The notes beneath the pieces were generated by a model, which saw only the letters and a program-made list of their open reading frames with translations, made no database searches and had not been told where the DNA came from. The position numbers and the translations under genes are program-made. A stretch of DNA of 64,000 bases from an uncultured Clostridia bacterium (GTDB lineage: Bacteria; Bacillota; Clostridia; Oscillospirales; Ruminococcaceae): positions 124,001-188,000 of the forward strand of contig CANQXS010000001.1 of the NCBI GenBank assembly GCA_947627875.1, read 5' to 3'. Positions 36,148-44,265 of the stretch are shown piece by piece (position 1 is the stretch's first letter; every line of letters begins with the position of its first letter).

Positions 36148-36528
36148 ATGTCCGAAATGAAAAACAGCCTTATTCGCGGGCTCGCGTTTTCGCTCGGGGT
36201 CCTGCTTGCGGTCAGCGCCGCTGTCGGGACAGTCGCGCTGCTCGCCGATATCTCCGATGAGCTTCTCGGCATTCTCTCAATAGGCATTCTCGCGCTCGCG
36301 GCGTATTCCGCTGCGTATGCGTCAACCCAGCTCTGCCGCTCTAAAGGGCTTATTCAGGGGCTGATCTGCGGCGCAGCGGTATATATGGCGGCGTTTTCGG
36401 CGGGGCTTCTGTTTTTCGGAGCCGAGCTCAGCGAAGCCGCCGCAATAAAGGCTCTTGCCTGCATTTTGGCGGGAGCCGCAGGCGGGATAAAGGGCGTGAA
36501 CACCAAAAAAACCGGTCTCAGACATTAA
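36148..36528 (+). CDS. TIGR04086/YrzE-like small membrane protein
   Basis: A 126-residue protein with four hydrophobic segments (GLAFSLGVLLAVSAAVG, LLGILSIGILALAAYSAAYAS, LICGAAVYMAAFSAGLLFF, AIKALACILAGAAGG), the layout of the TIGR04086 family found near yajC in Clostridia. Function is unknown. ATG 36148 sits immediately behind the T run of the yajC terminator, so expression probably depends on read-through or a starved hairpin. Gene end overlaps the candidate sigma-E promoter of the spoIIIA operon. Confidence 0.8.
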   Translation: MSEMKNSLIRGLAFSLGVLLAVSAAVGTVALLADISDELLGILSIGILALAAYSAAYASTQLCRSKGLIQGLICGAAVYMAAFSAGLLFFGAELSEAAAIKALACILAGAAGGIKGVNTKKTGLRH

Positions 36529-36550
36529 ACGGACATCCTCGGCATAGAAT
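36522..36550 (+). promoter_or_regulatory. Candidate sigma-E promoter for the spoIIIA operon
   Basis: CATAGAAT at 36543 matches the sigma-E -10 consensus CATACAMT except at one base. The matching -35 region, 14 bases upstream, is only partly similar (ACATTAA). The spoIIIA operon is sigma-E dependent in Bacillus, which supports the call. Confidence 0.4.
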
Positions 36551-36576
36551 TGTAAAAAGGACAGGGAGGGTGAAAA

Positions 36577-37446
36577 ATGAGCATAAAATACGCGCTTGAG
36601 CTTCTGAGCGGAAAGCCCCTCGAGGCGCTGAACGCCTTGAGCCCGTCGGAGCTTTTAAAGATAGACGAGATACGCCTGAGGGTAAACAGACCGCTCTCGC
36701 TTTCCGTCGGCGGAAATGATATCGTTATGAGCGGCGTTACGGCGCTTCCCGAGGATATAGAGCACACCTTCAAGGCGGCGTTTTCTTACTCGATGCACAG
36801 CTATTCAAAGGAGCTCTCGCTCGGCTACATAACCGCTGCCGGAGGCAACCGAGTAGGTATCTGCGGAACTGCGGTCTCTGCCTCGGACAGGTTTTCGGTC
36901 GATACGGTAAAATACATCTCCTCGGTAAATATCAGAATAGCCCGCGAAATAAAGGGCTGCGCCGACGGGATTATGAAAAACTGCTTTTCGGGCGGTCTCT
37001 GCGGGCTTTTGGTCGTCGGTCCGCCCTCGAGCGGAAAAACCACCGTTTTGCGCGATATTGCACGACAGCTCGGCTCAAAATACAAGCTCTCGCTCATCGA
37101 CGAGCTCAACGAGATATCCGCTACCCACCGCAACGCCGCGCAGAACGATGTCGGCTGCCTTACCGACGTTTTCGTAGGCTATCCGAAGCATATCGGCGTC
37201 TCTACGGCGGTGAGGGTCATGTCTCCTCGGGCGATAATCGCCGACGAAATAGGCTCTGAGGAGGACTGCCGAGCGCTCGAATTTGCGCTACATTCCGGTG
37301 TGAAGCTTATAACGGCGGTTCACGGCGAGAGCCTCGAAGACGCCCGAAAAAAGCCCGCCGTCGCGAGGCTTATCGGCGAGGAAGCTTTTAAATACGCCGC
37401 CGAGCTCACTCCGAGCCGCGAAATAAGGGTAGTCGGGATTGATTAA
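36577..37446 (+). CDS. spoIIIAA: Stage III sporulation protein AA (ATPase)
   Basis: Secretion-type ATPase of the SpoIIIA-SpoIIQ channel joining mother cell and forespore. The 289-residue protein has Walker A GPPSSGKTTVLRDI near residue 151, a Walker B-like ALISLI/ADEIGS region and the segment DVFVGYPKHIGV typical of the family. It resembles type II/IV secretion and GspE-like ATPases. GGGAGGGTG precedes ATG 36577. First gene of eight in unbroken order. Confidence 0.95.
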   Translation: MSIKYALELLSGKPLEALNALSPSELLKIDEIRLRVNRPLSLSVGGNDIVMSGVTALPEDIEHTFKAAFSYSMHSYSKELSLGYITAAGGNRVGICGTAVSASDRFSVDTVKYISSVNIRIAREIKGCADGIMKNCFSGGLCGLLVVGPPSSGKTTVLRDIARQLGSKYKLSLIDELNEISATHRNAAQNDVGCLTDVFVGYPKHIGVSTAVRVMSPRAIIADEIGSEEDCRALEFALHSGVKLITAVHGESLEDARKKPAVARLIGEEAFKYAAELTPSREIRVVGID

Positions 37447-37924
37447 GTTAATGCTTTGCGCCGCGCTCTGCGCCTGCACTTTAATGTCGTCGTTCGAGCT
37501 CTGCGCCGAAAGGCTTAAGAGCGCGCGAGCGGTTGCCGAGCTCGCCGAAGCAGTCGAGAGGATAACCGCGCTGCTGCGCTTCGAGTCGGCAGACGTTTAC
37601 GAGATATGCCGCAGGGCTTTTGAGGGCTTCGAGTCGGTCGACTTAACGGAGTTCTCGAAAATCGAGAGCGGAGATTTCGGCGCTCAGTGGGAAAAAGCCT
37701 GCGAAGCCCTTGAAGCCGACGCCGAGGCAAAGCGGCTTTTTGCGCGGGTCGGGCGTGTCCTCGGGACCTGCGACGCCGAATCACAGGAAGCAGTCCTTAG
37801 CGGGATTTCAAGAGAGCTTTACGAGCGCTCAAGGGCTATGAAGGATTCAGCCGAGAAATCGAAAAGGCTTTATCTTACTTTCGGCGCGGCAGTAGGTCTC
37901 GGAATTTCCGTTATTGTTTTATGA
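37439..37924 (+). CDS. spoIIIAB: Stage III sporulation protein AB
   Basis: A 161-residue membrane protein related to the GspF-type platform of type II secretion. One N-terminal hydrophobic segment, a long helical middle and a C-terminal membrane segment (TFGAAVGLGISVIVL) are visible. The overlap of eight bases with spoIIIAA implies coupling. TTG 37439 is nine bases after AGGG; ATG 37451 is an alternative that drops four residues. The SpoIIIA position is the main support for the name. Confidence 0.88.
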   Translation: MIKLMLCAALCACTLMSSFELCAERLKSARAVAELAEAVERITALLRFESADVYEICRRAFEGFESVDLTEFSKIESGDFGAQWEKACEALEADAEAKRLFARVGRVLGTCDAESQEAVLSGISRELYERSRAMKDSAEKSKRLYLTFGAAVGLGISVIVL

Positions 37925-37931
37925 GGTGGAT

Positions 37932-38126
37932 ATGGACGTAACACTTGTTTTTCAGATTGCCGGTCTCGGGATAATAGTAGCGGTGCTCAGCCAGCTTTTA
38001 AAGCGCGCCGAGAGGGACGAGCAGGCGCTTATGATAACTATAGCCGGTCTCGTGATAGTTATGCTTATGCTCGTAAATGAGATATCCGAGCTGTTTGACA
38101 CCGTAAAAAGCACCTTCGGCTTCTGA
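37932..38126 (+). CDS. spoIIIAC: Stage III sporulation protein AC
   Basis: A 64-residue, two-segment membrane protein of the SpoIIIA channel, reading MDVTLVFQIAGLGIIVAVL and ending in KSTFGF. It contains the conserved LLKRAERDEQA loop between helices. GAGGTGG precedes ATG 37932. The stop overlaps the ATG of spoIIIAD by one base. Length is normal (Bacillus 68). Confidence 0.93.
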   Translation: MDVTLVFQIAGLGIIVAVLSQLLKRAERDEQALMITIAGLVIVMLMLVNEISELFDTVKSTFGF

Positions 38127-38515
38127 TGGACATACTTAAAATTGCCGTGATATGCCTTGTCGCGGCGGTGATGGCAAAGGTGATCCAGCCGACCAACCGC
38201 GACCTCGCGGCGCTCCTTTCAATCTCGGCGGTGATATTTTCCGCGTTTATCGCCGTCGACGGCATAACGCAGGTCTTTTCGGGTATGGATTCCGTTTTCG
38301 CGGGAACTGGTCTCGGCTCGGGGTATTTAAAGCTCGCATTCCGCGCCCTCGGGATCTGCTATATAAGCGAGCTCTGCTCGTCCTCCTGCCGCGACTGCGG
38401 AGAAACCGCCCTCGGAAGCGTTCTCGACATTTCGGGGCGAGTTGCCGTCGCGCTGATATGCCTGCCGCTTCTGAGAGAATTCACCGAGGCTGTAAAAAGC
38501 GTTCTGGAGAGATAA
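38126..38515 (+). CDS. spoIIIAD: Stage III sporulation protein AD
   Basis: A 129-residue integral membrane channel component with four hydrophobic segments. The family pattern KVIQPTNRDLAALLSI and a conserved ICYISELCSSSCRDCGE segment are present. It overlaps spoIIIAC by one base and is followed with no gap by spoIIIAE. Confidence 0.92.
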   Translation: MDILKIAVICLVAAVMAKVIQPTNRDLAALLSISAVIFSAFIAVDGITQVFSGMDSVFAGTGLGSGYLKLAFRALGICYISELCSSSCRDCGETALGSVLDISGRVAVALICLPLLREFTEAVKSVLER

Positions 38516-39616
38516 ATGAAAAGTTTTTCAATGATTCTTGCCGCGCTCCTTGCCGCGGTTTTAATGAATATTACCGCCTGTGCAGAAGCTTCTGATTTCG
38601 AGGGCGAGGTCCGCTCACGCCTTTCTGAGGCTGACACCGCCGATATTGCCGACGGTCTCGAAAGGGTTGGGATAGAGCCCGACGACCCCGAGAGCGTGAA
38701 TAATCTTACCGCCGAGGGGATCCTCGGATATATCGCCGACATAGTTAAAGAGGCGCTCGGGCGCCCGCTGAGGATAATACTCATTTTCACCGTCATAGCC
38801 GCAGTAAGCCGAGTGGCTTCCGCGCTTTCAACAAAGGCGGGGCTTTACGGCGAGCTGTTTGTGATCATCTGCTTTCTGTCGGTCTCGCCATACGTTATTG
38901 AAACGTTTTCTTCGCTTTTAAGCTCGATGCTCGGCTGCCAAGCCTTTATGGCGTCATACATACCGGTTTTCGCTGCGGTTACCGCTGCTTCCGGAAACGT
39001 AGCCGCAGCGGCTTCTTATAATGCAATCGTACTCTATTTCTGCGAGTTAGCAGCAGCCGCGGCGACTGCCGTTCTTCGCCCGATACTTGCCTGTATGCTC
39101 GTTATGTCGGTCACCCAGGCTGTAAACCCCGATCTCAGCGGCTTAACTGCGGCTGTAAGGAACGCCCTGACAGTTATAATCGGCTTTATTATGACCGTTT
39201 TTCTCGGAGTCATTGGGCTTCAGACGCTTGCCGGCAGGGGAGCCGAGGGGATAGCAGTAAAAGCCGGAAAATACGCGGTTTCAAGCTTCGTACCGGTTAT
39301 AGGCTATTCGCTTTCGGAATCTTATAAGGCGGTAAGCGTCAGTCTCAGCGCGATAAGAACGACCGTCGGGACGTTCGGAATAGTTATCCTCTGCGTTTTT
39401 ATGCTCTCGCCGATAATAACCGCCTCGGTATATAAGATGTCCTTTTCGGTCTGCTCCTGGCTTTGCAGGCTCTCTGGCGCCGACGGGATAGCTTCGCTCG
39501 CGGGCGGTCTTGCCGATGTCTTCGGCTTTGCGTCTACTGTCCTGACGGTATTTATGCTGATGCTCACCGTCGCTACGGGAATGCTTATAATCCTCGGAGG
39601 GGATATGCTGTTATGA
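38516..39616 (+). CDS. spoIIIAE: Stage III sporulation protein AE
   Basis: A 366-residue polytopic membrane protein of the channel, with a cleavable-looking N-terminal signal (MKSFSMILAALLAAVLM) and about seven to eight hydrophobic segments. Conserved stretches include FASTVLTVFMLMLTVATGM near the end. It is the largest membrane component of SpoIIIA. It overlaps the next gene by four bases. Confidence 0.93.
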   Translation: MKSFSMILAALLAAVLMNITACAEASDFEGEVRSRLSEADTADIADGLERVGIEPDDPESVNNLTAEGILGYIADIVKEALGRPLRIILIFTVIAAVSRVASALSTKAGLYGELFVIICFLSVSPYVIETFSSLLSSMLGCQAFMASYIPVFAAVTAASGNVAAAASYNAIVLYFCELAAAAATAVLRPILACMLVMSVTQAVNPDLSGLTAAVRNALTVIIGFIMTVFLGVIGLQTLAGRGAEGIAVKAGKYAVSSFVPVIGYSLSESYKAVSVSLSAIRTTVGTFGIVILCVFMLSPIITASVYKMSFSVCSWLCRLSGADGIASLAGGLADVFGFASTVLTVFMLMLTVATGMLIILGGDMLL

Positions 39617-40080
39617 GCTTTTTGCGCAGCGCCGCCTTAACGGTTTGCCTTCTTTCGGTGATATGCACCCTCTTTATGATGCTCGTTCCCGACAGATACC
39701 GCCGCGATATCCGCTCCGTCATTTCCCTTATTGCCGCCGTTGCGGTCATATCCCTTATCCTCGGCGCGGATTTTTCCGATATAAGCTCCGGCTTTGAAAG
39801 CCCCGACTTTCAGAGCGGCGCCGAAGCCCGAAATCAGCTTATTCAGCGCGAGCTCGAAAGCAGGGTCGGGGATTATATAGCCTCTTTTCTCGGCGAAGAG
39901 GGGATAAACTGCAAAAATATCTCGGTGAGGACTACTATTGACGGGCAGAACAGCATATTTATTACTGATGTCGGGCTTTGGCTTGATCCCTCCGATAAAG
40001 AGCGCGAGCCGCTTGTCAGGAGTCTGATTGCGAAAAAGATCGGCACCGCGGAAGTAAGTATAAGTTATGAGGATAGCTGA
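39613..40080 (+). CDS. spoIIIAF: Stage III sporulation protein AF
   Basis: A 155-residue protein: two membrane segments near the N-terminus (residues 5-20 and 35-55) and a soluble C-terminal domain with the ring-building motif common to SpoIIIAF-AG-AH. ATG 39613 overlaps the spoIIIAE stop. The end, TGA at 40078-40080, directly precedes the ATG of spoIIIAG. Confidence 0.9.
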   Translation: MSFLRSAALTVCLLSVICTLFMMLVPDRYRRDIRSVISLIAAVAVISLILGADFSDISSGFESPDFQSGAEARNQLIQRELESRVGDYIASFLGEEGINCKNISVRTTIDGQNSIFITDVGLWLDPSDKEREPLVRSLIAKKIGTAEVSISYEDS

Positions 40081-40590
40081 ATGTGGATAGCAAAAGTAAA
40101 AGAGAGATTCATAGAAGCCGTAAAGAAGTCGCCGAAGCTTACGGTCTATCTCTGCGCTGCGGCGGTATGCACTGCTGCGCTCCTTCTGATGAGGGCTCCG
40201 CCCAAAGCCGAGGAGAAGCCCGCCCAAACCTCCGCGCCCGCCGAGATAACCGAGCTAAGCTATGAGCGCTGCCTCGAAGCCGAGCTCGAGGAGATAATCT
40301 CGAAGATACAAGGCGTTTCCGACGTATCGGTGATGCTTACCCTCGAGGGCAGCGACAGAAGGATATACGCTTCCGACATATCGGAGTCAGACTCGAAGAC
40401 CGAGAGCAAGACCGTCGTAATCGGCTCAAAGGAGGCGCTTTTGCAGTCTACCGAATACCCGAAGGTTATGGGCGTGCTCGTTGTTTGCAGAGGGGGCGGC
40501 AGCGCTTCAATAAGAGAAAAGGTGGTAAACGCGGTATCTACCGTGTTGAATATACCCGCAGCCAAGGTTTATGTAACAAACGCAAAATAA
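40081..40590 (+). CDS. spoIIIAG: Stage III sporulation protein AG
   Basis: A 169-residue bitopic protein whose Bacillus relative forms a large ring in the intermembrane space, resembling secretin-associated rings. One membrane segment lies at about 20-38; the soluble domain carries VLVVCRGGGSASIREKVVNA, typical of the ring-building motif. It begins immediately after the spoIIIAF stop. Confidence 0.92.
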   Translation: MWIAKVKERFIEAVKKSPKLTVYLCAAAVCTAALLLMRAPPKAEEKPAQTSAPAEITELSYERCLEAELEEIISKIQGVSDVSVMLTLEGSDRRIYASDISESDSKTESKTVVIGSKEALLQSTEYPKVMGVLVVCRGGGSASIREKVVNAVSTVLNIPAAKVYVTNAK

Positions 40591-40610
40591 CATTCTCAAG
40601 GAGGACAACA

Positions 40611-41174
40611 ATGAGAAAATTCAACAGAAGCTTCAGCTTAAAGGTAAACAAAAAACACATCATTCTTGCGTGCCTCACCCTGTTTTTGGGGATAACGGTT
40701 TACGCAAACTACAGGCTTTCAAAGCTCGAGATACCCGCAACCGACGTCGTCGACGGCGTAGACTTAACGGGCACCTACGGCGAGGTCCAGTATGTAAACG
40801 GAACGGATATTTCGGATTATTCGAGCGACGATTACTTCGCCCAGGCGAGGCTCGATAAGCTCACCTCGCGCGACGAGGCGGTAGAAACGCTCAAAATGGT
40901 CCTCGACGGTCAGGACATCACCGACGAAGAGATGGCTGCCTACACAATGAATGCCGTAACCCTTTCCTCGCTTATCGAGAGCGAAACCACGGTCGAAAAT
41001 CTTATACTTGCCTCGGGCTACGACGACTGCGTTGTGTATCTCGACGGCACTAACGCGAGCATCGTGGTCAAATCGGATGGGCTGAGCGCGTCTCAGGCAG
41101 CCGAGATTAAGGACATTTTGCTGTCCGAGGTAGATGTTCCGAATGAAAATATTAGAATTTTTGAAGTAAAGTAG
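40611..41174 (+). CDS. spoIIIAH: Stage III sporulation protein AH
   Basis: A 187-residue bitopic mother-cell protein that binds forespore SpoIIQ across the septum. Basic N-terminus, one membrane segment (HIILACLTLFLGITVYANY), a linker and a ring-building domain with SIVVKSDGLSASQAAEIKDI. AAGGAGG precedes ATG 40611. It is the last gene of the spoIIIA operon; no strong terminator follows. spoIIQ itself is not in this window. Confidence 0.93.
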   Translation: MRKFNRSFSLKVNKKHIILACLTLFLGITVYANYRLSKLEIPATDVVDGVDLTGTYGEVQYVNGTDISDYSSDDYFAQARLDKLTSRDEAVETLKMVLDGQDITDEEMAAYTMNAVTLSSLIESETTVENLILASGYDDCVVYLDGTNASIVVKSDGLSASQAAEIKDILLSEVDVPNENIRIFEVK

Positions 41175-41203
41175 TTGTTTTCTCTGAAAATAAATGCTAT
41201 ACT
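41175..41203 (+). promoter_or_regulatory. Sigma-A promoter for the asp23-nusB operon
   Basis: TTGTTT, 17-base spacer, TATACT, starting one base after the spoIIIAH stop codon. Confidence 0.78.
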
Positions 41204-41215
41204 ATACAGTGTATA
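41203..41215 (+). promoter_or_regulatory. Short palindrome at the asp23 transcription start
   Basis: TATACAGTGTATA is a perfect 13-bp palindrome overlapping the -10 edge and expected start. In AT-rich promoter DNA a repeat of this size may arise by chance. Confidence 0.35.
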
Positions 41216-41281
41216 TGCAAAGAGAAAAATGTATAAGGTCAAAAGCCGTATGCAGGATGTATAAAAGGAGGGCATAAGCCT

Positions 41282-41647
41282 ATGGAAAAAACCCAAAGCT
41301 CCAAAAAAGGCACGCTCAGGGTCTCGGAGAACGTTATCGTAACGATAGTAAAGAATACCGCCTCCGAGATAGACGGCATCTTTAAGATAGCCGCAAAGCC
41401 GCTGAGCATAAAAGGACTGCTTCAGGGCAGCGCCGACCCGAGCGACATAAAGGTGTCGATGCTCGACGGCGTTTGCAGAATTTCGATGTCGGTGATCGCA
41501 AAAAGCGGCTTCAACATCGTCTCGATCTGCGAGGAAGTCCAGGAAAAGGTCAAGTCGGCAGTCCAGTCGATGACCGGCGTAACGGTCTCAAAGGTCGATA
41601 TTTCCGTCGTCGACGTAAGCTTCGAGGCGGAGCCGGAAACAGTATAA
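41282..41647 (+). CDS. Asp23/Gls24 family protein (YqhY-like)
   Basis: A 121-residue cytoplasmic protein starting after MEKTQSSKKGTLRVSENVIV, with the family core IVKNTASEIDGIFKI and ISMSVIAKSGFNIVSICEEVQEKVK. In Bacillus, YqhY sits in the same place before nusB and has been linked to acetyl-CoA carboxylase control; the accBC genes usually nearby are absent here. AAGGAGG precedes ATG 41282. Confidence 0.9.
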   Translation: MEKTQSSKKGTLRVSENVIVTIVKNTASEIDGIFKIAAKPLSIKGLLQGSADPSDIKVSMLDGVCRISMSVIAKSGFNIVSICEEVQEKVKSAVQSMTGVTVSKVDISVVDVSFEAEPETV

Positions 41648-41653
41648 TCAGCA

Positions 41654-41685
41654 CAGCCGAGCGGTTTAAAAGGGCCGCTTGGCTG
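41654..41685 (+). other. Hairpin between asp23 and nusB
   Basis: CAGCCGAGCGG/CCGCTTGGCTG form 11 pairs (one G-T) around a ten-base loop. No T run follows, so it is more likely an RNA stability or processing element than a terminator. It lies just before the gene for NusB, itself an RNA-binding antitermination factor. Confidence 0.4.
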
Positions 41686-41712
41686 CCGCGCGTTTAAAAA
41701 ATGGAGAGAAAA

Positions 41713-42126
41713 ATGAATTTTACAAGACATGAAGTCCGCGAAGCAGAATTTTTGCTTTTATACGAAAAGATGTTCCGCGAGGAATCCGTCAGCGAGATAA
41801 TAACCGTCCACGAGACCGATTACGAGTATAAATGCGACGAGGAAATCGAAGCTACGGTAAACGAGGTCGTCGAAAAAACCGCCGAGCTCGACGCCGTTAT
41901 CTCGAGATTCAGCACAAAGCGCTCTATCGACAGGATCCCGAAGGTAAACCTCGCGATTCTTCGTCTCGCGATTTTCGAGATACTTTACCGCGCGGACAAG
42001 GTTCCGCAGAACGCAGTCGTAAACGAAGCGGTAGGTCTTGCAAGGACCTACGCCCTCGAGCCCGACGTAAAGTTCGTCAACGGAGTTCTCGGGGCGTTCA
42101 CCCGCAGCCTGAAAGAAAATGGCTGA
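41713..42126 (+). CDS. nusB: Transcription antitermination factor NusB
   Basis: RNA-binding protein that joins NusE (S10) at boxA of rRNA leaders. The 137-residue all-helical protein shows HEVREAEFLLLYEKMF, RIPKVNLAILRLAIFEILY, VPQNAVVNEAVGLARTY and FVNGVLGAF. ATG 41713 has GGAG six bases upstream; ATG 41701 contains that site and would add four residues. It overlaps the next gene by eight bases. Confidence 0.93.
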   Translation: MNFTRHEVREAEFLLLYEKMFREESVSEIITVHETDYEYKCDEEIEATVNEVVEKTAELDAVISRFSTKRSIDRIPKVNLAILRLAIFEILYRADKVPQNAVVNEAVGLARTYALEPDVKFVNGVLGAFTRSLKENG

Positions 42127-43057
42127 TTATCTCGGTATCGACACCTCAAACTACACCACCTCAGCCGCAGTCCTTAACGAAGGCGGCGATATCCGCCAGC
42201 TAAAGCGGCTCCTTCCGGTAAAGGAGGGCGAGAGGGGTCTGAGGCAGTCCGACGCGCTATTTCACCACACGAAGATCCTCCCCGAGCTTTTGGAGGAGCT
42301 TCTTTCCGACGCCGAGCTCAAAGCCGTAGGGGTATCAACTCGCCCGAGAAACATCGAGGGCTCATATATGCCCTGTTTTCTCGCGGGCGAGAGCGCCGCT
42401 CGCGCGATAGCCGCCGCCGGAAAGCTCCCGATTTATCGGACTTCTCATCAGGTCGGTCATATCTTGGCAGCGCTTTTCTCCTGCGGCAGGCTTGATTTGG
42501 CTCTCGGGAACAGTCCGTTCATAGCCTTTCATTTCAGCGGCGGGACTACCGACTGCCTTCTTGTAACGCCCGACCCCGACGAAGTGATAACCTGCCGCGA
42601 AATAACCTCCTCTTCGGATTTAAAGGCGGGTCAGGCGATAGACCGCGTGGGCGTTATGCTCGGGCTTAAGTTTCCCTGCGGCGCCGAGCTCGAAAAGCTC
42701 GCCCTTCAATCTACCCGCGAATTCAAGGCAAAAGCCTCTTTCAAAGACGGTCGCTGCTCGCTCTCCGGTGTCGAAAATATCTGCCGAAGAATGTTTGAGC
42801 AGGGCGAAGACAGCCGCGACATCGCCCTTTGCTGCATAAAGCATATAGAAGGCGCCGCAGCCGCTATGACCGAATACGCGATAAAAGAGGTCGGGAGGCT
42901 CCCGCTCGTATATGCGGGCGGCGTTATGTCCGACGGCATCATAAGAGAGGCGCTGCAAAGCCGCTTCGACTGCTGTTTTGCCGAGCCTGCGTTTTCTGCC
43001 GACAATGCCTGCGGCACAGCCGTTTACGCCGCTGTAAAGGACGGTTTTATAAAGTGA
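42119..43057 (+). CDS. Kae1/TsaD-like protein (peptidase M22 paralog)
   Basis: A 312-residue ASKHA-fold protein related to TsaD. It opens with YLGIDTSNYTTSAAVL, where true TsaD usually reads GIESSCDE. The metal motif is intact (SHQVGHILAALFS, H-x3-H), as are FHFSGGTTD, VYAGGVMSDG and SADNACG, so it should bind nucleotide and metal. Clostridial genomes often carry this gene between nusB and xseA in addition to true tsaD. It is not clear whether it makes t6A. ATG 42119 overlaps nusB, and its stop overlaps the GTG of xseA. Confidence 0.85.
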   Translation: MADYLGIDTSNYTTSAAVLNEGGDIRQLKRLLPVKEGERGLRQSDALFHHTKILPELLEELLSDAELKAVGVSTRPRNIEGSYMPCFLAGESAARAIAAAGKLPIYRTSHQVGHILAALFSCGRLDLALGNSPFIAFHFSGGTTDCLLVTPDPDEVITCREITSSSDLKAGQAIDRVGVMLGLKFPCGAELEKLALQSTREFKAKASFKDGRCSLSGVENICRRMFEQGEDSRDIALCCIKHIEGAAAAMTEYAIKEVGRLPLVYAGGVMSDGIIREALQSRFDCCFAEPAFSADNACGTAVYAAVKDGFIK

Positions 43058-44265
43058 GTTCAATACTTTCGGTTTCACAGATCAACACATATATCGCTCT
43101 TAAGCTCCAAAACGACCAGAAGCTGCGCGGAATAGCCGTTAAGGGCGAAATATCCAACCTTTCGCGCAACTCCGCTTCGGGGCATATCTTCTTCTCGCTC
43201 CGCGACTCGGGTTCCGTGATAAAAGCCGTTATGTTCAGCCGCCAGGCGGAAAAGCTCCGCTTTATGCCGTTCGACGGAATGTCGGTCATAGCCTACGGAA
43301 ATATCGACGTCTACGAGGCGGGAGGGGTATATCAGATAAACGTCTCGCAGCTTTTACCCGACGGCGAGGGCAGCGCCTATCTCGCGCTCCTCAAGCTCAA
43401 GGAAAAGCTCGACTCCCTCGGAGTTTTCAGCGCGCCCAAGCGCCCGATACCGCGCTATCCCGAGAAAATAGCGCTCGTGACCTCAGCCGGAGGAGCAGCC
43501 GTCGGAGACGTTAAGAGCATAGTTGCCCGCAGATATCCCGCGGCGAAGCTCGAGCTTTTTCCGACTCTCGTTCAGGGCGCGGAAGCCCCTCAGAACATCG
43601 TAAAAGCCCTTGAACAGGCGGATTCGAGCGGTGCGGACACGATTATCCTTACCCGCGGCGGCGGTTCCGCCGAGGACCTTTCGGCGTTCAACGTCGAGGC
43701 GGTCGTGATGGCGGTATACGGCTGCAAAACGCCGATAATCTCAGCAGTAGGTCACGAGATCAACTGGACTCTCTGCGACCTTGCCGCCGACCTTCGTGCT
43801 CCTACGCCCTCGGGCGCAGCCGAGCTTGCAACGCCCGACATTGCCGATATGCGCCGTGAGCTTTCGTCGCTCCGCGATATGCTCAAAAGCAGCGCGGCAG
43901 CAAAAGTAAGCTCTTTCCGCGATGTTTTAAGAAGATACGAATACGCGCTTTCTGCGTTTTCTGTAAAAGAAAAGCTTGCGTCAAGGCAGAAGGAGTTAGC
44001 CGCCCTCAGAGACGCCATCGAGCAGCATATGCGGCACCGCCTCGGAGTTGAAGCGGTAGCCCTTTCGGGGCTCAGGGATATGCTTTCGAGCCTCGACCCA
44101 AAGAACGTTATCTCGCGCGGATACGCGCTTGTATATAAAGATGGGGAGATAGTTCCCGACGCTGCCGGACTTGCGGTCGGCGACGGCGTAAAGCTCCTTA
44201 TGCGCGGCGGCTCAGTCGGCGCGGAAATCAAAAATATCAAACTTGGTGATAGAGATGAAGTATGA
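43054..44265 (+). CDS. xseA: Exodeoxyribonuclease VII large subunit
   Basis: Catalytic subunit of exonuclease VII, degrading single-stranded DNA from both ends. The 403-residue protein has an N-terminal OB fold (LRGIAVKGEISNLS, GHIFFSLRD), the catalytic core with ALVTSAGGAAVGD, ILTRGGGSAEDL and ISAVGHEINWTLCDLAADLRAPTPS, and a coiled-coil C-terminal half. It starts at GTG 43054, overlapping the upstream stop by four bases, and overlaps xseB by 11 bases. Confidence 0.95.
   Translation: MSSILSVSQINTYIALKLQNDQKLRGIAVKGEISNLSRNSASGHIFFSLRDSGSVIKAVMFSRQAEKLRFMPFDGMSVIAYGNIDVYEAGGVYQINVSQLLPDGEGSAYLALLKLKEKLDSLGVFSAPKRPIPRYPEKIALVTSAGGAAVGDVKSIVARRYPAAKLELFPTLVQGAEAPQNIVKALEQADSSGADTIILTRGGGSAEDLSAFNVEAVVMAVYGCKTPIISAVGHEINWTLCDLAADLRAPTPSGAAELATPDIADMRRELSSLRDMLKSSAAAKVSSFRDVLRRYEYALSAFSVKEKLASRQKELAALRDAIEQHMRHRLGVEAVALSGLRDMLSSLDPKNVISRGYALVYKDGEIVPDAAGLAVGDGVKLLMRGGSVGAEIKNIKLGDRDEV

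Noticed and set aside
42829-43053. N-terminal extension of xseA overlapping the Kae1-like gene
   Set aside because: The extension is Arg-rich and not conserved; GTG 43054 overlapping the upstream stop fits the family N-terminus.
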